Positions 34,490 through 45,032 of a stretch of 64,000 nt of DNA are shown here, piece by piece. Source of the stretch: Bacteroidales bacterium (GTDB lineage: Bacteria > Bacteroidota > Bacteroidia > Bacteroidales > WCHB1-69); NCBI GenBank assembly GCA_017506175.1, contig JAFVNW010000052.1, positions 1-64,000 on the forward strand, in the 5' to 3' direction. The position numbers and the translations under genes were made by a program. Every line of letters starts with the position of its first letter. The first letter of the stretch is position 1. The notes beneath the pieces were generated by a model. That model saw only the letters and a program-made list of their open reading frames with translations. It did no database searches and was not told the DNA's origin.

Positions 34490-36532
34490 TTACAATTTTT
34501 GAATTTTTCGAGTCACTTTCCGACCATCTGCAAAGACAATTCTCAACAGATAGATTCCGGGGGTCAAGTGCGAAACATCCATTTTCTGAGAAGATGAATG
34601 AATGTTTGAAATTTTTCCAACCAATTGTCCCAGAGGACTATAGAGTTCAATCTGCTGCATATTTTCCGCTTCCGCGAAGAGGGATGTGCGAGCAGGATTG
34701 GGGTAAATTTTGACCGAGGGCAACTGAGTAAAGTGAAAATCGCCGATATCAGTTGATTCACTTGCGTAGATGCAGATATTGTCGAAGCAGGCGGTTCCGT
34801 TGGCACTGTTGGCTGAATCAATCGCAACACGTAGAAATAGATTTTCTGCATTCTGTAACTCACTGACGTTCGGGAAGTTAAAGGAATAATGGACGAATCT
34901 CCCGAATTCTGACACCCGCGAAACAGCTACGGTAGTGTAGTTTTGGCCGTCCGTACTCCACTGAATGGAATCGCGTTTCGCGGCGGTGGAAGTGCCACGC
35001 AAATCATACGCAATCTGCCAATTGGTGTAATGCGTCTGCGAGATTTTCACCACAAAGGCGGCGTGCGAAATGTTGCTCGCACTGCTCCCCGACTGCAACT
35101 TCACCTGCAAACTCTGCGCCGGCGACTCCGCTGAACAGGGGTTGTGCCCCGACTCGTTCTGCGTTGTCGAGAAAGTCAGTCCCAAAGGGGGGACAGAGGC
35201 GTAATCACCATTGAAATAGAGCATTGCATCGGCGGAAGCATCCCCGCAAGTAGCCGGAAAAACCTTGTTTGCGGGAAAGGCCTCTCCATCGAAACTCCAA
35301 GCCGCCAGCAATCGCCCATCCCCCTCCGAAGCAAAGAGTTCAATTATGGTATCGTTCATGAAAACGCCCTGCTCGCTTCGGCAGTTCCGAACGGTTAGGT
35401 AATGCGTTTCCTCGGAAAGCGCGTTCGCCAATTGTAGCACAACCGTCTGCGCATCCGTCAACCTCGCCTCAACAACCTCGTCATAATCCAAATGAAAATT
35501 GACAGGAATCACTGTTAATTCATCCAAATTTCGATTAAAAACAACCGTCAGTGTATTCTGATTATCATAGGAATACCGCACAACAGCTGGACGTTGTAGC
35601 GGGGCCGCATCATACTGAAAGGTTTGTGTTGAAGAGTCATTGCTCCAAATCAAATCGGCCAATTCAGGGAAATCAATGAACGGATTGCGGTTCCCCTGTG
35701 AACGAAGGGTATCAAAAACCACCCCATTCGAAGTGGGATAAGAATAGGCACTATCGGGTATCCCGTTGTAAATCACATTATTGCGGATAATTTCCCGCTC
35801 GCTGACTGGATCGCTGTGATGCCACTGCAACAACATCCTGACAGCCCAAGGACGCAGCTGCGCCCCTATCGTCATCGGCTTGTCGATGGGCCAACTTGCA
35901 TCATCGCCATAATAACGTGTCGCAATGTAGAAAAGGCTCCGCGCAATGTCGCCCTTATACTCGTCAGCCGGCTCATAAGCCATTGATACTAAAGACATAT
36001 CATCATCAAAGCAGAAAAAATCGGCTGCGCCATACTTGGAACCGTTCTCAAAAATGTCGTTGGCATTGCCCACCGTGCAGAAGGCATTGTCGTTCCGTTT
36101 CTGCCCTTGAATCACGCGGTCGGCGGGAATCACATGGTGCAAGTCCGTCTTAATAGGCACCTGATCATCATAACCATACCAACTTTGGCAGAAGATGTGC
36201 TCCTTTTCGTAGCAGTCGCAAATGACATTGCTCGTACAGCCCGTCTGGTTGAAAGCGAACGAGCAATTCCCATAGATATCCAGTATCTGCGACGTATTTT
36301 GAGGGTTCAAGTCGGTGAACTTATAATAATAAGTAAGATTGCTCCAACTGCACCGACGATGGCCATTTTGGATGACTTGATGCAAAGCCGACTGCAACTC
36401 CACACCTGATTTGCCAAGGGCTTGGTCATAATAGTGAGGAGGAACTTCGTTCTGCGCATTTATTGTTAAATAAGCAAAAGCGAAAACGAAAAAAAACAGG
36501 GTTGAAGGGGATAAAAAAAACGATTTCCGCAT
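34490..36532 (-). CDS. T9SS-exported endonuclease I family nuclease
   Basis: 680 aa. Signal peptide (ends TINAQ), then an EndA/NucM-type nuclease (about 28-290) with the catalytic TDLHHVIPADRVIQGQKRND (His pair about 133), KGDIARSLFYIATRYYGDD, SEREIIRNNVIYNG and QGNRNPFIDFPELADLIW. A possible Ig-like linker lies at 300-405. A module at about 410-590 is shared with the neighbouring gene. A T9SS sorting domain (KIYPNPARTSLF ... GIYLLRIV) ends the protein. It probably degrades extracellular DNA or RNA for nutrients. Followed at 5 bp by the DUF4369 gene. Confidence 0.92.
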   Translation of the reverse strand: MRKSFFLSPSTLFFFVFAFAYLTINAQNEVPPHYYDQALGKSGVELQSALHQVIQNGHRRCSWSNLTYYYKFTDLNPQNTSQILDIYGNCSFAFNQTGCTSNVICDCYEKEHIFCQSWYGYDDQVPIKTDLHHVIPADRVIQGQKRNDNAFCTVGNANDIFENGSKYGAADFFCFDDDMSLVSMAYEPADEYKGDIARSLFYIATRYYGDDASWPIDKPMTIGAQLRPWAVRMLLQWHHSDPVSEREIIRNNVIYNGIPDSAYSYPTSNGVVFDTLRSQGNRNPFIDFPELADLIWSNDSSTQTFQYDAAPLQRPAVVRYSYDNQNTLTVVFNRNLDELTVIPVNFHLDYDEVVEARLTDAQTVVLQLANALSEETHYLTVRNCRSEQGVFMNDTIIELFASEGDGRLLAAWSFDGEAFPANKVFPATCGDASADAMLYFNGDYASVPPLGLTFSTTQNESGHNPCSAESPAQSLQVKLQSGSSASNISHAAFVVKISQTHYTNWQIAYDLRGTSTAAKRDSIQWSTDGQNYTTVAVSRVSEFGRFVHYSFNFPNVSELQNAENLFLRVAIDSANSANGTACFDNICIYASESTDIGDFHFTQLPSVKIYPNPARTSLFAEAENMQQIELYSPLGQLVGKISNIHSSSQKMDVSHLTPGIYLLRIVFADGRKVTRKIQKL

Positions 36533-36554
36533 CCTATTAAATAATATTAGGCTG

Positions 36555-36562
36555 CAAAAATA
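36555..36562 (-). promoter_or_regulatory. -7 promoter element (TATTTTTG) of the endonuclease I gene
   Basis: TATTTTTG on the minus strand, 22 bp upstream of the start codon. Confidence 0.55.
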
Positions 36563-36574
36563 CGACTTTTTATG

Positions 36575-37882
36575 CTATTTCAACAGCAATTTTCGAGACA
36601 AGCCCTCTCCGTTTTCAAGGACAACATCAAGTAGGTACAAACCAGCGGGCATCCCTTTCAATTCAATCATCTGTTCATTGGAATGAATAGAACCGAACTG
36701 CTTAACTAATTGTCCTTTAGCGTCATACAGGCTGATAGAATGGAGTGGTGCGCCTTGAATCACGACAAAATCCTCGGCTGGATTCGGATAGATTTTCAAG
36801 TTGGACGAACTGAGGCTTTCCATACCCACATGGGTATGAAGCAGGTAGCATCCTTCGCTTTTGCACCCTTCAGGTGAGGTGACAGTGACGCAATAGTAAA
36901 CGTCGTGTGGAGGGAATACACTGACTGTCAGCGTACTATCGTTTCCGCAAGAGACGCCGTTAGCAGTCCACGCAAAGGTGTAGCCTTCAAGACCGGTTTC
37001 GGCGATGGAGAGAAGTTCAGTAGAGTCACTTAACGGGGTGGCAGTGATGGTTGCGTCAGGCAGCAGCAGGATGTTCAGCGGCAGGATAGTCAGACTGTCG
37101 CAGATGTCCTGGCGCTCAATCAAATCGTAATAGGAGCCGCTTTCGGTGTAGGTGTTGCCAATCCACGTGTAGGCATGGCAGACACTCACGGTGTCGAGGA
37201 CGGTTGTGTCAACGCATTTGGTGCCGGAGATGGCGATATTGTCGAAGCAGGCGGTGCCGTTGGCGCTGGTCGCGTTCTGGATGATGATGCGGACGAAGAT
37301 GTCATCGACTCCCTGAAGAGCGGGAATGCTTTCCAAATCGTAGGCATAGTGGATGAAGTTGTCGTAATCTGAAACGGGGACAAAAACGGTGTCAAAGGAG
37401 GTGTAACCGCTACCCGTGGTACTATATTGAAAGAGATAAGTCTTTGCGCCATAAGAAGTTACGCGCAAGTCGTACTCCAAATACAGGTCGTTGAAGCCGT
37501 GACGGTTGAAGTTGAGGACGGCCGCACAAATCCAGATGTTGCCCGAAGTGTTGCTGCTTTGCAATTTCACTTGCAGGCTTTGTTCAGGGTTGTTGCTGAG
37601 GCAAGGGTTGTGGTCGGGCTCGTTGTTTGAGGTGGAAAATTGCAGACTGTACGGGTAATAGGAGTTATATTCTCCCCCGAAATAGAGGTTGGCTTGTTGA
37701 TAAAGCCTGCCGCAGTTGGCGGGGAAAATGGCTGTGGTGCTCGGGAATTCCATCCCGTCGAACGACCAAACGGCGATAGGCTGGCGATAGGTTTGGGCGC
37801 TGGCTTTGACGGGAAAAAAAGCAAAAAATGATGTTAAAATGAACAATGTACAAAAAATCCGCGCAACGAAATGACGACTCAT
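36575..37882 (-). CDS. T9SS-exported protein sharing a module with endonuclease I
   Basis: 435 aa. Signal peptide (ends VKASAQ), then a ~185-aa module (about 34-220, VWSFDGMEFP ... NGTACFDNIAIS) clearly homologous to residues 410-590 of the adjacent nuclease, then an Ig/PKD-like part (ATITATPLSDSTELLSIAET, YYCVTVTSPEGCKSEGCYLL) and a T9SS sorting domain (LKIYPNPAEDFVVIQ ... LLLK). No catalytic domain is seen. The module could bind a surface ligand or carbohydrate; that is inference. It has its own promoter and lies in tandem upstream of the nuclease. Confidence 0.88.
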   Translation of the reverse strand: MSRHFVARIFCTLFILTSFFAFFPVKASAQTYRQPIAVWSFDGMEFPSTTAIFPANCGRLYQQANLYFGGEYNSYYPYSLQFSTSNNEPDHNPCLSNNPEQSLQVKLQSSNTSGNIWICAAVLNFNRHGFNDLYLEYDLRVTSYGAKTYLFQYSTTGSGYTSFDTVFVPVSDYDNFIHYAYDLESIPALQGVDDIFVRIIIQNATSANGTACFDNIAISGTKCVDTTVLDTVSVCHAYTWIGNTYTESGSYYDLIERQDICDSLTILPLNILLLPDATITATPLSDSTELLSIAETGLEGYTFAWTANGVSCGNDSTLTVSVFPPHDVYYCVTVTSPEGCKSEGCYLLHTHVGMESLSSSNLKIYPNPAEDFVVIQGAPLHSISLYDAKGQLVKQFGSIHSNEQMIELKGMPAGLYLLDVVLENGEGLSRKLLLK

Positions 37883-37941
37883 AGATTAATATATTGATTT
37901 ACAACAAAATAAAACAATTCCGATTCTTTACTTCAAGAACG

Positions 37942-37949
37942 CAAAAATA
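37942..37949 (-). promoter_or_regulatory. -7 promoter element (TATTTTTG) of the T9SS protein gene
   Basis: TATTTTTG on the minus strand, 59 bp upstream of start 37882; divergent from the tcdA promoter. Confidence 0.55.
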
Positions 37950-37972
37950 TATATTTTCAGCAAAAAAATCAC

Positions 37973-37980
37973 TATTTTTG
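37973..37980 (+). promoter_or_regulatory. -7 promoter element (TATTTTTG) of tcdA
   Basis: TATTTTTG, 23 bp before ATG 38004. It supports that start over the TTG at 37995. Confidence 0.6.
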
Positions 37981-38003
37981 CAGACTTTTTTTGATTGTCA
38001 CAA

Positions 38004-38741
38004 ATGGAGAACGACTGGTTACAACGCACCGAACTGCTTTTAGGCGCCCCCATATTGCGGCGCTTAAAGTCGGCGCACGTATTGGTGGTTGGATTGGGCG
38101 GTGTAGGCGCCTACGCAGCGGAAAACATCTGCCGCGCAGGCATAGGAGAGATGACGATTGTGGATGCCGACATTGTGGAGAACAGCAACCGCAACCGGCA
38201 GCTTTTGGCACTGACCACCACACTTGGACAGCCCAAATCGGAGGTAATGGCACAACGGCTTCGCCAAATCAATCCGGAAGTGAAGCTGCACACCGTGCAA
38301 GAGTTCATCCGCGACGAACGCACAATTGAACTTTTACAACAGGCTGATTACGACTATGTTGTGGATGCCATTGACTCTTTGTCCCCGAAAGTATTCCTCA
38401 TTTACCACGCGCTTCAACAGAGGCTGAAGCTGGTTTCGGCGATGGGTGCAGGCGGCAAAATGGACCCCACGGCCGTCAGAGTGGCAGACATCAAGGACAC
38501 CTGCCAATGCAGATTGGCGCAAAACGTGCGGAAACGCCTGCATCGGATGGGAATCCGAAGCGGTTTCAAGGCGGTCTTCTCAACAGAGCCAGTGCGCGAA
38601 GGCAGCATTTCCATCTCCTCGGATCCGGCAATCAACAAACTCTCCACCGTCGGCACCATCTCCTATATGCCCGCCGTCTTCGGCTGCGTAGCTGCCTCCG
38701 TGGTTGTACGGGACCTGTGCGATAATAGTTGTGAGGCGTAA
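38004..38741 (+). CDS. tcdA: tRNA threonylcarbamoyladenosine dehydratase (ThiF/E1-like)
   Basis: 245 aa from ATG 38004 (MENDWLQRTELLLGAP). E1-like nucleotide fold: VLVVGLGGVGAYAAENICRA, then IVDADIVENSNRNRQLLALT with the SNxNRQ motif, then DYVVDAIDSLSPKVFLIYHA, MGAGGKMDPT and the C-terminal FVxG-like VFGCVAASVVV. It uses ATP to cyclise t6A at position 37 of ANN-decoding tRNAs. It has the length and start of the TcdA subfamily rather than ThiF or MoeB. Confidence 0.93.
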   Translation: MENDWLQRTELLLGAPILRRLKSAHVLVVGLGGVGAYAAENICRAGIGEMTIVDADIVENSNRNRQLLALTTTLGQPKSEVMAQRLRQINPEVKLHTVQEFIRDERTIELLQQADYDYVVDAIDSLSPKVFLIYHALQQRLKLVSAMGAGGKMDPTAVRVADIKDTCQCRLAQNVRKRLHRMGIRSGFKAVFSTEPVREGSISISSDPAINKLSTVGTISYMPAVFGCVAASVVVRDLCDNSCEA

Positions 38742-38815
38742 GGAAGGTGTGCGAAGCCCCAAGTCCATGGCCTTCTTTTTCAAAAAAAACCATCCATTTG
38801 CATTGATTTTTTTTC

Positions 38816-38823
38816 TAATTTTG
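38816..38823 (+). promoter_or_regulatory. Promoter of hppA (TTTG ... TAATTTTG)
   Basis: TAATTTTG with an upstream TTTG at 38797-38800, 61 bp before the hppA ATG. Confidence 0.6.
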
Positions 38824-38883
38824 TAGCCCAAAATCCGCGTTTAGATTTGTAATTTATCTTATTAACAATCAAATAATTACACA

Positions 38884-41358
<2,475 letters not shown>

Positions 41359-41377
41359 ACGTTGATTTTTACGTTTC

Positions 41378-41425
41378 CTGAAAGAATAGTGAATAAAACG
41401 GCCGTTTTATTCACTATTCTTTCAG
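41378..41425. repeat. 48-bp perfect palindrome between hppA and recF
   Basis: Left arm 41378-41401 (CTGAAAGAATAGTGAATAAA then ACGG) is the exact reverse complement of 41402-41425. It could fold as a 22-bp stem with a 4-nt loop. It starts 20 bp after the hppA stop. No T run follows on either strand, so it is not a textbook terminator, though it may stop transcription or shield the hppA 3' end. Confidence 0.9.
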
Positions 41426-41456
41426 TTCATAGTTCCTAACTTCTAACCAAAACAAG

Positions 41457-42596
41457 TTGTTTCTCAAGGACATACAGTTGGTCAACTTCAAGAACTATGC
41501 GGAAGCCTCGGTGGATTTCGCAGAGAAGGTGAACGCCGTGGTTGGTGAAAACGGCAGCGGGAAGACCAATCTGCTGGATGCCATCCATTACCTCTCGTTC
41601 TGCAAAAGTTATTTTTCGGCGCACGACCATCAGAGCATCCGCTTCAACAGCGATTTTTTTGCCATCCATGGCGAATATGTCGGCTATGACGACGGCAGAA
41701 CCTGCAAAATCAGCTGCACATTCAAGCGCAACGGACGCAAGATGATGAAGTTGAACGCGAAGGAGTACGAGCGCTTGAGCGACCACATCGGGCAATACCC
41801 GCTCATTATGGTTGCGCCTGTTGACAGCAACCTCATCCACGAGGGCAGCGAATTGCGAAGAAAGTTCTTCGATATGATCATTTCGCAATTCGACAAAGAG
41901 TACCTCCACATTCTGATTAACTATCAGAAACTTGTCGGCCAGCGGAATGCGCTGCTCAAGCAGATGTTCGAGAGCGGGCAGTACGACGCCTCTTACATTC
42001 AAATCTACGACAGCCAGCTGATCCCGCTGAACGAGGCGGTTTTTGCGAAGAGAGCCGATTTCCTGACCGGCATCCAGCCTGTTTTCCAACAATACTACAA
42101 TTACCTTTCCGACAACAAGGAGATTGTCCAAATCGACTATCTTTCCACTTTGAAAGAGATGCCCATCGCGGAGAGTTTTCAACGGAACGCGCAGGTAGAT
42201 TACAGCGCGGGCTACACCACGGCGGGCATCCACAAGGATGATTTCAACTTCCTAATGAACGGGAATTCCCTCAAGCGCTACAGCTCGCAAGGCCAGCAGA
42301 AGTCGTTCCTTCTTGCCCTGAAACTGTCACAGTTCGACTACTATTTCGAGCGGAAAAAGATGAAACCCATCTTATTGTTGGACGACATTTTCGACAAGTT
42401 GGACGAAAAGCGCACCTCACGTCTGCTGCAACTGGTGGGGGACAATCATTTCGGTCAGGTTTTCCTGTCAGACACCGACCGGAACCGCATCGACCGGATT
42501 CTAAATGCGCACCAGATCCAGCACAAGATTTTGGAGGTGAACGGCGGGCGGATTTCGTCTCCGGAATCCGAAAATCTGCCAAAATCCAACTCATAA
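41457..42596 (+). CDS. recF: DNA replication and repair protein RecF
   Basis: 379 aa. SMC-like ATPase: LKDIQLVNFKNYAEASVDF start, Walker A GENGSGKTN (30-38), a signature region YSSQGQQKSFLLALKLSQF, and Walker B ILLLDDIFDKLDEKR. It acts with RecO/RecR in loading RecA on gapped DNA. The start is TTG at 41457, where the conserved N-terminus begins; no ATG fits. Here it is not next to dnaN or gyrB. Confidence 0.94.
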   Translation: MFLKDIQLVNFKNYAEASVDFAEKVNAVVGENGSGKTNLLDAIHYLSFCKSYFSAHDHQSIRFNSDFFAIHGEYVGYDDGRTCKISCTFKRNGRKMMKLNAKEYERLSDHIGQYPLIMVAPVDSNLIHEGSELRRKFFDMIISQFDKEYLHILINYQKLVGQRNALLKQMFESGQYDASYIQIYDSQLIPLNEAVFAKRADFLTGIQPVFQQYYNYLSDNKEIVQIDYLSTLKEMPIAESFQRNAQVDYSAGYTTAGIHKDDFNFLMNGNSLKRYSSQGQQKSFLLALKLSQFDYYFERKKMKPILLLDDIFDKLDEKRTSRLLQLVGDNHFGQVFLSDTDRNRIDRILNAHQIQHKILEVNGGRISSPESENLPKSNS

Positions 42597-42641
42597 CGAT
42601 CATTTTTTTTCGCCGATTTTATAAAAAATGTTAAAAATTTC

Positions 42642-42671
42642 TATCGTTTTCAAGTGAAAAAGAAAGCGATA
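42642..42671. repeat. Inverted repeat, 10-bp arms, upstream of acpP
   Basis: TATCGTTTTC (42642-42651) and GAAAGCGATA (42662-42671) pair with one G·U wobble around a 10-nt loop. It sits in the 185-bp recF-acpP gap, before the acpP promoter. It lacks a T run; it may be a recF 3' end structure or a protein site. Confidence 0.4.
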
Positions 42672-42749
42672 AACAATTGTATATCAGGAGTCAATTAAAA
42701 AAATGAAGAAATTGAAACCATTTTTAATACCGCAATAAAAAAAATGTAG

Positions 42750-42757
42750 TATTTTTG
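42750..42757 (+). promoter_or_regulatory. -7 promoter element (TATTTTTG) of acpP-fabF
   Basis: TATTTTTG, 24 bp before ATG 42782. It rules out the more upstream in-frame start at 42755. Confidence 0.6.
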
Positions 42758-42781
42758 CACGAATTTTTAAAACGTACTATT

Positions 42782-43021
42782 ATGCAAGAAATTATCGATG
42801 AAGTAAAAGACGTAATTGCTGAGAAATTAAGCGTTGACAAAGAAGAAATCACATTAGATAAAAGTTTCACGGCAGACCTTGGCGCTGATTCATTGGACAC
42901 TGTTGAATTGATTATTGAATTTGAAAAGAGATTCGGTGTTTCCATTCCTGATGAGGACGCTGAAAAGATCCAGACTGTGGGTGATGCTGTGGAATACATC
43001 AAGAGCCACATCCAGAAATAA
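42782..43021 (+). CDS. acpP: Acyl carrier protein
   Basis: 79 aa, acidic four-helix carrier. The phosphopantetheine attachment Ser37 is in GADSLDTVELIIEFEKRF. It carries growing acyl chains in fatty acid synthesis. First gene of acpP-fabF-rnc, with fabF 17 bp downstream. Confidence 0.97.
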   Translation: MQEIIDEVKDVIAEKLSVDKEEITLDKSFTADLGADSLDTVELIIEFEKRFGVSIPDEDAEKIQTVGDAVEYIKSHIQK

Positions 43022-43038
43022 CACACATCCCATTTTAG

Positions 43039-44289
43039 ATGGAATTAAAGCGCGTAGTTATCACCGGAATGGGTGCGCTGACGCCGCTGGGCAATAATGT
43101 GTCAGACTTCTGGCACAATTTGTTGTCAGGGAAAAACGGCGTTAATTCAATCACCCATTTCGACACAACTCACAGCAAGACCAAGTTCGCTTGCGAACTA
43201 AAAAATTTTGACATTTTAGAATACTTGTCCGTCAAAGACGCGAGGAAGATGGACGAGTGTTCTCATTATGCCTATGCGGCGGCGAAAGAAGCACTTGCGG
43301 ACTCGTTGTTGGATTTGGATTCCATCAATCGAGACCGTGCAGGCGTGATTCTCGGAACGGGCATAGGCGGTGTTACCTCAACCACGAAGGACATCGTGGA
43401 AGATGCACTGGTTGAAGGGGTTTCGCGGTTAAGTCCGTTTTTCCTAATAAAGACATTGAGCAACATGATTGCCGGGAACCTGTCCATTCTGCTCGGTTTC
43501 CGTGGTACAAGCTACGTCACTTCCGCTGCCTGCACCTCAGCGGCTTGCGCAATGGCGGATGCCTACCACCTGCTTCAATTGGGAAAAGCCGACCTCATCC
43601 TCACAGGCGGCACCGAAGCAGGAATCATCCCCATCGGCATCAACGGTTTCAATGCGATGCACGCCCTTTCCACTCGCAACGACGACTTCAAGACGGCTTC
43701 ACGCCCGTTTTCCTTGGGGCGCGACGGGTTCGTGATGGGCGAAGGCGCTGGCATCTTCATCCTTGAGGAATTGGAACACGCCCGAGCCCGCGGCGCACAC
43801 ATCTACGCCGAAATCAAAGGCGTAGGACTCACCTCCGACGCCTACCACATCACTTCTCCGCACCCCGATGGCTACGGAGCCATGATGGCCATGAAGAACG
43901 CCATCGACGAGGGCGGCATCTCCTTGGAAGAGGTCGGGCACATCAACCTGCACGGCACCTCCACCCCTATCGGCGACATTGCAGAGTGCAAAGCGATCAT
44001 GTCGTTGTTCAAAAATCAGGCGGACAAGATTGTGTTCACCGCACCCAAGTCAATGACAGGGCATCTGCTGGGAGCAGCGGCCGCTGTAGAGAGCATCGCG
44101 ACCATTCTCGCCATGCGCGACGGAATTGTTCCGCCCACCATCAACATGATTGAAAGAGACCCCGACATCCCTGACTGGAACTTCTGCGCCAACGGCCCCG
44201 TCCGCAAGGAATTCCAATATGCACTCAACAACGCATTCGGTTTCGGCGGACATAACGCCTCCATCCTATTTAAGAAATTTGAAAGTTAA
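43039..44289 (+). CDS. fabF: 3-oxoacyl-[acyl-carrier-protein] synthase II
   Basis: 416 aa. Condensing enzyme with the Cys-His-His triad: Cys165 in TSAACTSAAC, His305 in NLHGTSTPIGD and His342 in SMTGHLLGAAA. Starts RVVITGMGALTPLGNNV, ends with the usual NNAFGFGGHNASILFKK. It elongates acyl-ACP with malonyl-ACP. It lies between acpP and rnc, and its end overlaps the probable rnc start. Confidence 0.97.
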   Translation: MELKRVVITGMGALTPLGNNVSDFWHNLLSGKNGVNSITHFDTTHSKTKFACELKNFDILEYLSVKDARKMDECSHYAYAAAKEALADSLLDLDSINRDRAGVILGTGIGGVTSTTKDIVEDALVEGVSRLSPFFLIKTLSNMIAGNLSILLGFRGTSYVTSAACTSAACAMADAYHLLQLGKADLILTGGTEAGIIPIGINGFNAMHALSTRNDDFKTASRPFSLGRDGFVMGEGAGIFILEELEHARARGAHIYAEIKGVGLTSDAYHITSPHPDGYGAMMAMKNAIDEGGISLEEVGHINLHGTSTPIGDIAECKAIMSLFKNQADKIVFTAPKSMTGHLLGAAAAVESIATILAMRDGIVPPTINMIERDPDIPDWNFCANGPVRKEFQYALNNAFGFGGHNASILFKKFES

Positions 44290-45019
44290 CACATTGTTCG
44301 GTCAAGAGAATAAAAAGGATCTCCACAATAAGAAAATCAAGGATTTTCTGAAGGCAGTTCTTGGAATCAGCCCGAAAAACACCGAACTTTACAATACCGC
44401 GCTCATTCACCGCTCCGCCGCCGACAACAGCTCCGTTAGCGGACATTCCATCAGCAACGAACGCCTCGAATATCTGGGCGACGCTGTTTTGGATACAATT
44501 GCAGCTGAATACCTTTTCAAGAAATTCCCATTCAAACCGGAGGGCGAACTTACGGAAATGCGTTCCCGCATGGTGTGCCGCGAGCAGCTGGGCACGCTCT
44601 CCCGCAAAATCCACCTCGACGAACTCATTTCCATCAACCCACACGCCCACCCCAAATGCGCAGGCGGCGATGCCTTTGAGGCCCTCGTCGGCGCAATTTT
44701 CCTCGACAAAGGCTACGAGAAAACGAAGAAAATCGTCCTGCAACGCCTTTTCTTCACCTACTACGACATGGACACGATGCTTTTTGAGGAATCCAATTTC
44801 AAAAGCAAAATCCTGAACTGGGCCCAGAAGAACCACAAAAAGATATCCTTCGAACACTCCGTGGAACCGAACGGACGAGACCGCAGATTATACAGAGTCC
44901 AACTTCTAATTAACAACAAGAGCTTTGCGGAAGGACTTGACTACACCATCAAGAAGGCAGAACAGCTGGCCGCCGAACACGCCTGCGAGAAAGTAGAGGA
45001 GAAGAAAAAATCGATGTAA
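44279..45019 (+). CDS. rnc: Ribonuclease III
   Basis: 246 aa if started at TTG 44279, overlapping fabF by 11 bp; TTG 44294 is an alternative, and ATG 44219 or 44150 would lie deep inside fabF. The catalytic signature NERLEYLGDAVLDTIAAEYL (about 60-79) and the second acidic motif GGDAFEALVGAIFLDKGYEK form the nuclease domain. A dsRNA-binding domain follows (about 170-240; KSKILNWAQKNHKKISFEHS, AEQLAAEHACEKV). It processes rRNA and other double-stranded RNA. The weak start suggests translation coupled to fabF. Confidence 0.92.
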   Translation: MKVNTLFGQENKKDLHNKKIKDFLKAVLGISPKNTELYNTALIHRSAADNSSVSGHSISNERLEYLGDAVLDTIAAEYLFKKFPFKPEGELTEMRSRMVCREQLGTLSRKIHLDELISINPHAHPKCAGGDAFEALVGAIFLDKGYEKTKKIVLQRLFFTYYDMDTMLFEESNFKSKILNWAQKNHKKISFEHSVEPNGRDRRLYRVQLLINNKSFAEGLDYTIKKAEQLAAEHACEKVEEKKKSM

Positions 45020-45032
45020 ACGCCCCTCTTTC

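Noticed and set aside
38752..38800. Possible terminator after tcdA (GAAGGT ... GCCTTC then TTTTT)
   Set aside because: Only about six pairs around a long loop; too weak to report as a feature.
41378..41425. Calling the long palindrome a standard terminator
   Set aside because: No T run follows on either strand; listed as a repeat instead.
44150..44278. ATG starts for rnc inside fabF
   Set aside because: They would add 20-43 residues of out-of-frame fabF shadow; RNase III similarity begins only after about 44279.
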